In this document: positions 5,369 through 12,915 of the stretch, piece after piece
Layout: each line of letters begins with the position of its first letter
Numbering within the stretch: position 1 is the stretch's first letter
Source of the DNA: RCIO01 sp964629765
GTDB lineage: Bacteria; Pseudomonadota; Alphaproteobacteria; Rhizobiales; Rhizobiaceae
NCBI GenBank assembly: GCA_964629765.1
Contig: CAZVTK010000093.1
Coordinates: 1-18,632 of the forward strand
Direction: 5' to 3'
DNA length: 18,632 nucleotides
Made by a program: the position numbers and the translations under genes
Notes under the pieces: generated by a model
Seen by the model: only the letters and a program-made list of their open reading frames with translations
Told to the model about the DNA's origin: nothing
The model's database searches: none

Positions 5369-7906
5369 CTATTTCGAGACGAAGCAGCTTCCGCCCGCCG
5401 CCTTGTAGCGCTCGCACAGCGAGACCGCCTCGTTGCGCGTGGAGGACGGGATGCGCACGCGGTAGTAGGTGCCCTTGCCCGGGATGTCGGCGCGCACGAT
5501 GTTGACGCCGCGTCCACCGATGACGCTGCCATAGCGGCGGGCGAGATCCTGATAGGTCGACTGCGCGCCCTCGGCGGTCGGCTGCGAAGCGATCTGCATC
5601 GACCATTCGCCGGCCGCTGCGGGAGCCGGGGCCGCCGGCTGGGCGCGGGCCGGGGCGGGAGCCTGCGCGACCTGCGTCTGTCTCGGCGCTTCGGCCCGGG
5701 GCTCGGGTTGGCGCTCGGGCACGGCGGGGCGCGGTGCGGGTTCGGCTGCCGGCTGTGCGGCGCGAGGCGCCGGCTGAGGTGCCGCCTGCGGCGTCGCCCC
5801 GGGCGCCGTGTTGTCGGGCGTGATGCGGACGGTCTCAACGGTGCGCGGAGCCGGCAGGCCGGATGCGGGCGCGGCGACCCCGCGCACGGCCTCGGCACCC
5901 TGCCCCGAGATGGCTTGGGCGCTGCCGGACCCGGCGTTGACCTCCGGCGACAGCACCGGCGGCAGCGCGCTCTCCGGCGCGGCGGCGACGACGACCGGCG
6001 CCGCTTCCTCGCGCGGCACCAGCGTGCCGTCGGGGCGAACGACCATGGTGCGCACCCGCCGGGGCTGGACCGCCAGCAGGTCCTTTTCCGCGCCGATCCC
6101 GTCGGTTTCGGCGGTCGCCTCGACCCGCTCCTCCGATTTCGGCGCAGGTGCGGCATCCAGTTCCTCGATCTCGTCGTCCACGCCCGGAAGCCCGTTGCCC
6201 GGAAGATCGTTGACCGGTTCGTTGCGGGCCGAAAGGCTCACCGGCTCCTCGGCGGTGGTCAGCAGGCGGTCCTGCTGCGGCGCCTCGGCCGCTGCGCCGC
6301 CCGTCACGCGCTGGTAGGCTTGGCTTTCCTGATTGGGTACGGCGGTGCCGCCGGGATTCTCCGGTTTCACCTTCAGGGGCTCGTCGCCGGCGCGCACCAG
6401 CGTCGGAGCGGGGTCCGCGCCCGGCCCGCCGAAGGACAGCGCGAACGCGCCGATGCCGCCGATCACGGCGACGCCGGCAACGACGGCCGCCGCCAGAAGG
6501 CCCTTGCTGCGACGCGCCGGCTCGGGCTGGGCGGCCACGGCCTGCGGTTCGGCCGGAACCTCGCTTTCGTAGCCGGCCTGGTCGGCGGCATATTCGGCGT
6601 AGAAGGCGTCGTCGGCCGTTGCCGGCGCGTAGCCGTCGTAGGCGGAAGCCTCCGCATAGTGCCGCCCGTCATCGACATAGTCGGCGGGCGCCAGCGGGAT
6701 CGCCGCGGGAGCGGCCGGAGCCGCCTGCGTTCCCGCGTCGAGCGAGAAATCGCCGAAGTCGAGCTCGGCCTCGAAGGGGTCGGCCGCCACCGCAGGCTCG
6801 TCCACATGCGGCGGCAGGTCGGGCAGATCCAGCTCGTCCTGCATGGGCACCGAGGCTTCGGCCACCGGCACGGTGGCGAAATCGTCGCCGGCCGGCGCAA
6901 TTTCGACGGGCGCGGCGTGACGCGCGAAGCGGCCGGCCGAAAGAACCGGCGCGGCGGGCGCCAGCGACGCCAGCACCGCGAACGGATCGGGCTGCGCGAG
7001 GGGCGCCGGCTCCTGATGAGGCGGCTCCTCGTAGACGGGTTCGTCGTCATAGGCCGGCTCGTCATAGACGGGGGCCGGCTCGTCATAGAGGGGCGCATCG
7101 GCGGCGTCCGCCTGCTCGCCGGCGCCGTGCCAGACCTGTGCGTCATCCGCTGCCGGCCCGGCGGCACCGGCATCCTCCTCGTAGCGCGCGTCGTCTTCGT
7201 AGCGGGCGTAGGCCGCCGGCTCGTAGTCGGCGGGCGCCGGATGGGCCGGGCGCAGCGGCATGTAGGGCGCGGGATCATGCGCGCCGCCGCCGGCGTCGTC
7301 CGCCTCGAGCATGGCGCTCAGCTCGTCCTCGATGCTGCGGCGCGTCGCCTCGGCGCGCGGTGCTTCGGCCCAGTCCGCCGGAGCGACATAGGGGGCGGCA
7401 TAGCGGATTTCCCGGGTATCCTGCGCCGGCACGGCGTCTTCGGGTTCCAGCGCCGGCGTCTCGTCGTTGAAATCCGCCTCGCCGAAATCGAGATCCACTT
7501 CCGCCAGCATCGCGTCGGCGGGAACGTCGGAAGCGCGTGGCGCGCTCTGCTGCGCGGGCGGCGCCCAGGCGGCCTCGTCGTTGTCGCGCCCCTGCGTGCC
7601 GGAGCCGAATTCGGTGGCGAAGAGATCGGCGAACTCGTCGTCGAGCGGATCGGCAAGTTGCGGCTCCGGCGCTGCGTGAAAGCGCGCCGGCTCGGGCTGG
7701 CTGCGCAGATGGTCGCGGGGCGCCTCGTGTCCTTGTCCGGGGGCATCGTCGAACCCGCCCATCAGCTCGCCCTCGAGGTCGAAGCCGGCATCGTCGTCGT
7801 GCGGGGCGGCGGGCTGGCCGCGGCCCATGATGCGCGACAGCTCGGCGAACGGATCGCCGTTGGGGTAGCGCGCTTCGGCGCCGCGGCTGGAAAGGTTGTC
7901 TGCCAT
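5369..7906 (-). CDS. Membrane-anchored SPOR-domain protein with very long disordered arms
   Basis: This 845-aa protein has three parts. Residues 1 to about 465 are acidic and Ala/Pro/Asp/Glu/Tyr-rich, probably disordered and cytoplasmic; about 270-300 repeats YDEPA-like units. A single membrane helix follows at about 467-488 (GLLAAAVVAGVAVIGGIGAFAL, after the basic RRSK). A Pro/Ala-rich periplasmic linker leads to a C-terminal SPOR domain (about 768-845, starting WSMQIASQPTAEGAQ) with Cys831 and Cys841 that might form a disulfide. SPOR domains bind glycan strands stripped of stem peptides, mostly at division septa. The place between argS and nagZ is conserved in alphaproteobacteria. The start is the ATG at 7906, with GGGAA 5 nt upstream. 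The exact role is unknown; septal wall work is inferred. Confidence 0.88.
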   Translation of the reverse strand: MADNLSSRGAEARYPNGDPFAELSRIMGRGQPAAPHDDDAGFDLEGELMGGFDDAPGQGHEAPRDHLRSQPEPARFHAAPEPQLADPLDDEFADLFATEFGSGTQGRDNDEAAWAPPAQQSAPRASDVPADAMLAEVDLDFGEADFNDETPALEPEDAVPAQDTREIRYAAPYVAPADWAEAPRAEATRRSIEDELSAMLEADDAGGGAHDPAPYMPLRPAHPAPADYEPAAYARYEDDARYEEDAGAAGPAADDAQVWHGAGEQADAADAPLYDEPAPVYDEPAYDDEPVYEEPPHQEPAPLAQPDPFAVLASLAPAAPVLSAGRFARHAAPVEIAPAGDDFATVPVAEASVPMQDELDLPDLPPHVDEPAVAADPFEAELDFGDFSLDAGTQAAPAAPAAIPLAPADYVDDGRHYAEASAYDGYAPATADDAFYAEYAADQAGYESEVPAEPQAVAAQPEPARRSKGLLAAAVVAGVAVIGGIGAFALSFGGPGADPAPTLVRAGDEPLKVKPENPGGTAVPNQESQAYQRVTGGAAAEAPQQDRLLTTAEEPVSLSARNEPVNDLPGNGLPGVDDEIEELDAAPAPKSEERVEATAETDGIGAEKDLLAVQPRRVRTMVVRPDGTLVPREEAAPVVVAAAPESALPPVLSPEVNAGSGSAQAISGQGAEAVRGVAAPASGLPAPRTVETVRITPDNTAPGATPQAAPQPAPRAAQPAAEPAPRPAVPERQPEPRAEAPRQTQVAQAPAPARAQPAAPAPAAAGEWSMQIASQPTAEGAQSTYQDLARRYGSVIGGRGVNIVRADIPGKGTYYRVRIPSSTRNEAVSLCERYKAAGGSCFVSK

Positions 7907-7958
7907 GCTTTTTCCCGCACTCGAACTGATCGGACGCCGGCGACGTCACATTGGCCAT

Positions 7959-7979
7959 GGGGACGATATTATCGGCCCC
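7959..7979. promoter_or_regulatory. 21-bp near-perfect palindrome in the SPOR gene leader (possible operator)
   Basis: GGGG-a-CGATA (7959-7968) mirrors TATCG-g-CCCC (7970-7979) about a central t at 7969, with only one non-complementary pair (7963/7975). It lies 52 nt before the start codon. On the minus strand it contains GATAAT (7973-7968), a -10-like hexamer, but no good -35 is placed 16-18 nt upstream. An operator overlapping a promoter is one reading; chance is another. Confidence 0.4.
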
Positions 7980-8009
7980 TACCAGCTCATTGTGGGCAAA
8001 AGGTGTCAG

Positions 8010-8024
8010 GAACGTTCCGCGAAC
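8010..8024 (-). promoter_or_regulatory. GTTC-N7-GTTC, match to the alphaproteobacterial LexA (SOS) box
   Basis: The plus strand reads GAAC (8010-8013), seven bases, GAAC (8021-8024); the minus strand therefore reads GTTC-N7-GTTC. This direct repeat is the established LexA-binding form in alphaproteobacteria. It lies in the 118-nt gap between the argS stop and the SPOR gene, 103 nt before that gene's start. It also contains the 10-bp palindrome GGAACGTTCC (8009-8018). No strong promoter was recognised beside it. Confidence 0.4.
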
Positions 8025-9788
8025 CTAGCGCATCTCCTCCGGCGCATCCGCGCCGATGATCGCGAGACCGGACGCGATGACGTCCGAAACGGCCTGCACC
8101 AGCCCGAGTCTGGCATGCGTCAATTCTGGTTCGTTAACCTTAACAAAGCGTAAGGCCGGTGTCTCGTTGCCCTTGTTCCACTGGGCGTGGAAGGCGCTGG
8201 CGAGATCGTAGAGATAAAAGGCCAGCCGATGCGGCTCGTGCGCGGCCGCCGCCTGCTCCAAGAGTCGCGGATATTCCGCCAGCTTGCGGATGAGGGCGAG
8301 CTCGCCCTCGTCGGTCAGGAGGTGCGCGGCCCCGGCCAGCATTGCGCGCGGCGCGTCGGCCACGCCCGCGCCCATCTGCTCGCGCGCCTGGCGGAGCACG
8401 GAATGCGTGCGCGCCGAGGCGTATTGCACGTAGAAGACCGGATTGTCCTTCGACTGCTCGGTCACCTTGGCGAAGTCGAAATCCAGCGGCGCGTCGCTCT
8501 TGCGATAGAGCATCATGAAACGGATGGCGTCGCGGCCGACCTCGTCGACCACGTCGCGCAGCGTGACAAACTCCCCTGCCCGCTTGGACATGCGCACCGG
8601 CTCGCCGTCGCGGAACAGTTTTACCAACTGGCACAAAAGCACGGTCAGCTTCGCCTTGCCGTCGGTCATGGCGCGCGCCAGCGCCTCCATGCGCTTGACG
8701 TAGCCGCCATGGTCGGCGCCGAGGACGAAGATCATCTCCTCGAAGCCGCGCCGCCACTTGTCCTTCAGATAGGCGACGTCGGCGGCGAAATAGGTGTAGG
8801 AGCCGTCCGACTTGACCAGCGGCCGGTCGATGTCGTCGCCCACCTCGGTGGCGCGGAACAGGGTCTGCTCGCGGTCCTCCCAGTCCTCCGGCAACTGGCC
8901 TTTCGGCGGCGGCAGCTTGCCGTGGTAGATGTAGCCCTTGAGCGTCAAATCGTTGATGGCGGTGCGGATCGCCGCCGCGTTGTCGGCGTGCAGCGTGCGC
9001 TCGGAGAAGAACACGTCGTGATGCACGTTGAGCGCGGCGAGGTCCTCGCGGATCATCGCCATCATGGCGTCGATGGTGCGCGGCTTGGCCAGCGCGAGCG
9101 CCTCGTCCTCCGGCATCTGCTTCAGCTTCGGCCCGAACTCGGCCGCCAGCGCCTGCCCGACCGGCTTCAGATAGTCGCCCGGATAGAGCCCGGCCGGGAT
9201 CTCGCCGATATCCTCGCCCAGCGCCTCGCGATAGCGCAGCAGCGCCGAGCGGGCGAGCACGTCGATCTGCGAGCCCGCGTCGTTGATGTAATATTCCTTG
9301 GTCACGTCCCAGCCGGCGAAGGCCATCAGGTTGGCCAGCGCGTCGCCCACCACGGCGCCGCGGCAATGGCCGACATGCATCGGCCCGGTCGGGTTGGCCG
9401 AGACGAATTCCACGTTGACCTTGCGGTTGCCGCCCAGCGTGGAGCGGCCGTAGTCGCGGCCCTTGGCGAGCACGTCCGCGAGCAGCCCGTGCCAGAAGCG
9501 GTCGGCCAGCCGCAGGTTGACGAAGCCGGGGCCGGCGATTTCGACGGAGGCGATGTCGGCATCCCTGCGCAGCTCGGCGGCGAGCTTTTCGGCCAGCGCG
9601 CGCGGGCTGGTGCCCAGCGGCTTGGCCAGCACCATCGCCGCATTGGTGGCGAGATCGCCGTGGCTGGCGTCGCGCGGCGGCTCGACGCCGATGCGCGACA
9701 GGTTGAGTGGCGCGCCGTCCGCTGCTTTCAGATCAAGGGCTTCTACGGCTTTGCTCACCCGATTGGTGAAATCGGCGAAGATGTTCAT
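8025..9788 (-). CDS. argS: Arginyl-tRNA synthetase
   Basis: ArgRS (587 aa) is a class I aminoacyl-tRNA synthetase that charges tRNA-Arg. The N-terminal Add1-like domain is at about 1-100. The HIGH-type motif is ANPTGPMHVGH (131-141), the KMSKS-type loop is VRMSKRAGEFVTL (398-410), and the C-terminal DALR anticodon-binding domain begins near YASARTHSVLRQ (456-467). Length is normal. The start is the ATG at 9788 (MNIFADFTNRVSKAVEAL, the usual opening); an open frame extends 29 codons upstream but that part is not ArgRS-like. It lies 61 nt after dgt, in the same direction, and is followed by the SPOR gene. A large reverse-strand frame over it (8187-9896) has no recognisable protein features. Confidence 0.97.
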   Translation of the reverse strand: MNIFADFTNRVSKAVEALDLKAADGAPLNLSRIGVEPPRDASHGDLATNAAMVLAKPLGTSPRALAEKLAAELRRDADIASVEIAGPGFVNLRLADRFWHGLLADVLAKGRDYGRSTLGGNRKVNVEFVSANPTGPMHVGHCRGAVVGDALANLMAFAGWDVTKEYYINDAGSQIDVLARSALLRYREALGEDIGEIPAGLYPGDYLKPVGQALAAEFGPKLKQMPEDEALALAKPRTIDAMMAMIREDLAALNVHHDVFFSERTLHADNAAAIRTAINDLTLKGYIYHGKLPPPKGQLPEDWEDREQTLFRATEVGDDIDRPLVKSDGSYTYFAADVAYLKDKWRRGFEEMIFVLGADHGGYVKRMEALARAMTDGKAKLTVLLCQLVKLFRDGEPVRMSKRAGEFVTLRDVVDEVGRDAIRFMMLYRKSDAPLDFDFAKVTEQSKDNPVFYVQYASARTHSVLRQAREQMGAGVADAPRAMLAGAAHLLTDEGELALIRKLAEYPRLLEQAAAAHEPHRLAFYLYDLASAFHAQWNKGNETPALRFVKVNEPELTHARLGLVQAVSDVIASGLAIIGADAPEEMR

Positions 9789-9849
9789 GCGACAGGTCCG
9801 GGATTGGTCGCGGGCAGCCGTTGCGGCAGGGCCCGGAAGGCGGCCCGCA

Positions 9850-11070
9850 CTAGCCCAAATCGGGGGTGCGGTCAAACAGCCGCCGATGCTCCTTGAGCGC
9901 GTAGGTGTCGGTCATGCCGGCGAGGAAATCGGCGACATGCCGCGCCTTCACCCGCTCCTGCGCCCGCGCCAGCACCTCGCGCCAGCCTTCGGGCATCGCC
10001 GCCGGGTCGGCCATGTAGGCGGCGAACAGGTCGCGCAGGACCGTGTCGGCCTTGGCCCGCTCCGCCATCACCTCGGGATTGCGGTAGAGATGGCTGTGCA
10101 GGAACGCCTTGAGCTGCGCCTCCTCCGCCGCCATGGGTGCCGAGAAGGCGACCATCGCCCGCCCCGCCGCGCGCACGGCGTCGGCGCTGGACGGTGCCGT
10201 CTCCTCCAGCCGCCGCTGCGAGGTCGCGATGACGTCCTCCACCATGGCGGTGATCTGCCGCCTGACGATCTCGTGGCCGGTGCGCACGGGATCGAGGCCG
10301 GGATATTCGCGCTGCACGGCGTCGAGGATCACTGCTGCCAGCGGCACATCGCGCAGCATGCCGATCGACAGCAGGCCGGCGCGCAGCCCGTCGTCGATGT
10401 CGTGCGCGTCATAGGCGATGTCGTCGGCGATGGCCGCGCACTGCGCCTCCAGCCCCGCATGCTGCGACAGGCCGAGGTCGAACAGCGCGTTGAAATTGAG
10501 GATCGTGTCCGGTACCGGCCCCTTGAGGCCGTTGCCGGCGGCGTCGGTCAGCGGGCCGTTGTGCTTGACCAGCCCCTCCAGCGTCTCCCATGTCAGGTTC
10601 AGCCCGTCGAAGGCGGCGTAGCGGCGCTCCAGCGCAGTGACGACGCGCAGCGCCTGCGCATTGTGGTCGAAGCCGCCCCATGGCCTCATGCAGGCGTCGA
10701 GCGCGTCCTCGCCGGTATGCCCGAACGGCGTATGGCCGAAATCATGCACCAGCGCGATACCCTCGGCGAGATCCTCGTCGCCGCGCAGCGCGCGCGCCAG
10801 CGCCCTTGCGATCTGGGCGACCTCGATGGAATGGGTGAGTCTCGTCCGGTAGTGGTCGCCCTCATGGGCGATGAAGACCTGCGTCTTGTGCTTGAGGCGG
10901 CGGAAGGCGGTGGAGTGGATGATGCGGTCGCGGTCGCGCTGGAAGGGCGTGCGCGTGCGGCTCTCGGGCTCGTCGTACTGGCGCCCCCTGCTCTGCGCGG
11001 GATCGCAGGCATAAAGCGCGCGCGGCCGGTAGCCGAAGCCGATGTCGGACAGGTCCGCTCTGTCTTCCAT
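9850..11070 (-). CDS. dgt: Deoxyguanosinetriphosphate triphosphohydrolase-like protein (HD domain)
   Basis: This HD-superfamily dNTP triphosphohydrolase (406 aa) splits dNTPs into deoxynucleosides and triphosphate, so it affects dNTP pools. Metal-binding HD residues can be followed: His80 (RTRLTHSIEVAQIAR), His109-Asp110 (ALVHDFGHTPFGHTGE) and Asp216/217 (IADDIAYDAHDIDDGL). The N-terminal SRTRTPFQRDRDRIIHSTAFRRLKHKTQVF block is typical of the dgt-like family found in most alphaproteobacteria. The start is the ATG at 11070, with AAGGGA about 10 nt upstream. It heads the long minus-strand block. The DNA just upstream is occupied by a palindromic repeat, so its promoter lies in or beyond that element; none was recognised. 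Confidence 0.95.
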   Translation of the reverse strand: MEDRADLSDIGFGYRPRALYACDPAQSRGRQYDEPESRTRTPFQRDRDRIIHSTAFRRLKHKTQVFIAHEGDHYRTRLTHSIEVAQIARALARALRGDEDLAEGIALVHDFGHTPFGHTGEDALDACMRPWGGFDHNAQALRVVTALERRYAAFDGLNLTWETLEGLVKHNGPLTDAAGNGLKGPVPDTILNFNALFDLGLSQHAGLEAQCAAIADDIAYDAHDIDDGLRAGLLSIGMLRDVPLAAVILDAVQREYPGLDPVRTGHEIVRRQITAMVEDVIATSQRRLEETAPSSADAVRAAGRAMVAFSAPMAAEEAQLKAFLHSHLYRNPEVMAERAKADTVLRDLFAAYMADPAAMPEGWREVLARAQERVKARHVADFLAGMTDTYALKEHRRLFDRTPDLG

Positions 11071-11109
11071 ATGGCTTGATCCCTTCCAATCCGGTTGGAT
11101 CGCACGATC

Positions 11110-11240
11110 ACCCCCACTCCGGTCCGTCGGACCACCTCTCCCCCGGGCCGGGGGGGAGGGAGCGCCGGCCGCGATGAAAAGCTCCCATCCTCTCCCCCGG
11201 CGATCGGGGGGGAGGTGGTCCGAAGGACCGGAGTGGGGGG
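11110..11240. repeat. Nested intergenic palindromic repeat element between dgt and erpA
   Basis: The outer arms 11110-11144 and 11206-11240 are 35-nt inverted repeats with three mismatches. Each arm holds a smaller palindrome: GGTCCGTCGGACC on the left and GGTCC-GAA-GGACC on the right. Each arm also runs into a second hairpin, in which CCTCTCCCCC faces GGGGGGGAGG (left 11135-11159, right from about 11189 to 11215). The whole is two mirror-image units around a short unique core with GATGAAAAGC. The layout resembles the C/G-run palindromic elements scattered between genes in Mesorhizobium-like genomes. It probably has no protein product, and frames read through it are artefacts. Confidence 0.85.
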
Positions 11241-11254
11241 CGATGCTACGCCAG

Positions 11255-11284
11255 TTGACTTGGTTCGGGGGGCTTCATACCTAT
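11255..11284 (+). promoter_or_regulatory. Probable erpA promoter
   Basis: TTGACT (11255-11260) matches the -35 consensus at 5 of 6 positions and is preceded by CCAG. It is followed 17-18 nt later by TACCTAT (11278-11284), a weak -10 region. Transcription would start near 11290, giving a short leader to the erpA ATG. The promoter lies just beyond the palindromic repeat, which therefore sits directly upstream of it. Confidence 0.5.
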
Positions 11285-11313
11285 GGGGAGGCTGCGAATT
11301 CAAGGTGATGCGC

Positions 11314-11664
11314 ATGGGCGCCGACGCAAAGACCTCCATGAAGCCGGTCGAGCTGAGCGACGCGGCGGCGAAGCGAATCGCCGCGATCGTGGCGAAGGAG
11401 CCCGGCGCCAATGCGTTGCGCGTCTCCGTCGAGGGCGGCGGCTGCTCCGGCTTTTCCTACAAGTTCGACCTGACCGGCGAGCGCAATGCCGAGGACGTCG
11501 CCATCGAGAAGGACGGCGCCACGGTGCTGATCGACGATCTGTCGCTCGTCTATATGGGCGGCTCCGTCATCGACTTCGTTGACGATCTGATGGGCCAGTC
11601 CTTCCAGATCCGGAACCCCAACGCGGTCGCCTCCTGCGGCTGCGGCACGTCCTTCTCGATCTGA
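11314..11664 (+). CDS. erpA: Iron-sulfur cluster insertion protein ErpA (A-type carrier, HesB/IscA family)
   Basis: This A-type Fe-S carrier (116 aa) hands clusters to apo-enzymes. The three ligand cysteines are Cys44 (SVEGGGCSGFSYKF) and Cys108/Cys110 (ASCGCGTSFSI), in the invariant C-x60+-C-x-C pattern; LVYMGGSVIDFVDDLMGQSFQIRNPNA is typical of ErpA. The start chosen is the ATG at 11314, because AAGG (11302-11305) is 8 nt upstream. The ATG at 11308 is too close to that site, and the ATG at 11338 would still keep the domain. The frame stays open back to 11095 only because it reads through the palindromic repeat. It is first in a probable erpA-VOC-xthA operon; the next start is 5 nt after its stop. 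Confidence 0.95.
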   Translation: MGADAKTSMKPVELSDAAAKRIAAIVAKEPGANALRVSVEGGGCSGFSYKFDLTGERNAEDVAIEKDGATVLIDDLSLVYMGGSVIDFVDDLMGQSFQIRNPNAVASCGCGTSFSI

Positions 11665-11669
11665 CGGCC

Positions 11670-12059
11670 ATGACCCCGTCCGCGCCGTCCGCGCTGCGTC
11701 AGGTGGCGCTCGCGGGCGGGGACGATCTCGGCGCGACGCTGGCGTTCTGGTCCGGGCATCTGCTGCTGCCCGTCCACGCCCGCTTCGACCCGCCCGGCAT
11801 CGCCTTCATCCATACCGGCGGCGTGCGGCTGTTCTTCGGACCCGGCAACGCACCGGCGGCCGTCTATCTCGACGTGAGCGATCTCGAAGCCTTCTGCGCC
11901 TGGCAGGAGAGCCGCGGCGTCGTGCTTGCGGCGCGGCCGTCGCGCGTGCATGTGGATGCCGACGGCACGTTCGGCCCGGCCGGCGAGGCCGAATGGATGG
12001 CCTTCGTCCGCGATCCGGCCGGCAACATGGTCGGGATGGTCGAGCGGCGTCCCGGTTGA
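11670..12059 (+). CDS. VOC (glyoxalase/bleomycin-resistance fold) family protein
   Basis: This is a small 129-aa protein of the vicinal oxygen chelate fold. It has the usual beta-alpha-beta-beta-beta signs: an opening strand QVALAGGDDLGATLAFWSGHL (11-31), IHTGGVRLFFGPG (47-59), VYLDVSDLEAFCAWQESRGV (65-84), and the family ending EAEWMAFVRDPAGNMVGMVER (107-126), whose Glu could be a metal ligand. His26-type metal ligands at the N-terminus are not clear, so catalytic activity is uncertain. The substrate is unknown. It begins 5 nt after erpA with no strong ribosome site, so translation is probably coupled, and it is followed 31 nt later by xthA. Confidence 0.8.
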   Translation: MTPSAPSALRQVALAGGDDLGATLAFWSGHLLLPVHARFDPPGIAFIHTGGVRLFFGPGNAPAAVYLDVSDLEAFCAWQESRGVVLAARPSRVHVDADGTFGPAGEAEWMAFVRDPAGNMVGMVERRPG

Positions 12060-12089
12060 ACGCCTCGGATGAACGGGCAGGAATGAGCG

Positions 12090-12887
<798 letters not shown>

Positions 12888-12894
<7 letters not shown>

Positions 12895-12911
12895 TCCCCG
12901 GCGTAATCCCC
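12888..12911. repeat. Two 12-bp direct repeats at the xthA/mutarotase junction
   Basis: ggcgtgatcccc (12888-12899) and ggcgtaatcccc (12900-12911) differ at one base, and a partial third unit (ggtgt) follows. The first copy contains the xthA stop codon; the second ends just before the mutarotase stop. There is no hairpin or T tract, so it is not a clear terminator. Confidence 0.7.
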
Positions 12912-12915
12912 GGTG

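Noticed and set aside
5708..8059. 783-codon open frame on the plus strand opposite the SPOR gene
   Set aside because: Arg/Gly/Val-rich shadow of the Ala/Pro/Glu-rich SPOR protein, with no domain, no ribosome site and no neighbours in its direction. The SPOR frame has a membrane helix and a real C-terminal domain.
9789..9875. 29-codon N-terminal extension of argS
   Set aside because: Not ArgRS-like, and it runs into the end of dgt; MNIFADF at 9788 is the usual family start.
8187..9896. 569-codon open frame on the plus strand opposite argS
   Set aside because: It lies wholly over a clear argS gene, has no recognisable domain, and its His/Arg/Val/Glu-rich translation is what the reverse complement of GC-rich coding DNA gives.
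9463..11079. 538-codon plus-strand open frame over dgt and the argS start
   Set aside because: Crosses two genes with clear family motifs on the other strand; its translation matches no family I recognise.
11095..11313. Upstream extension of the erpA frame
   Set aside because: The extra residues are translated from the palindromic repeat and the promoter region; the conserved protein begins after a proper ribosome site at 11302-11305.
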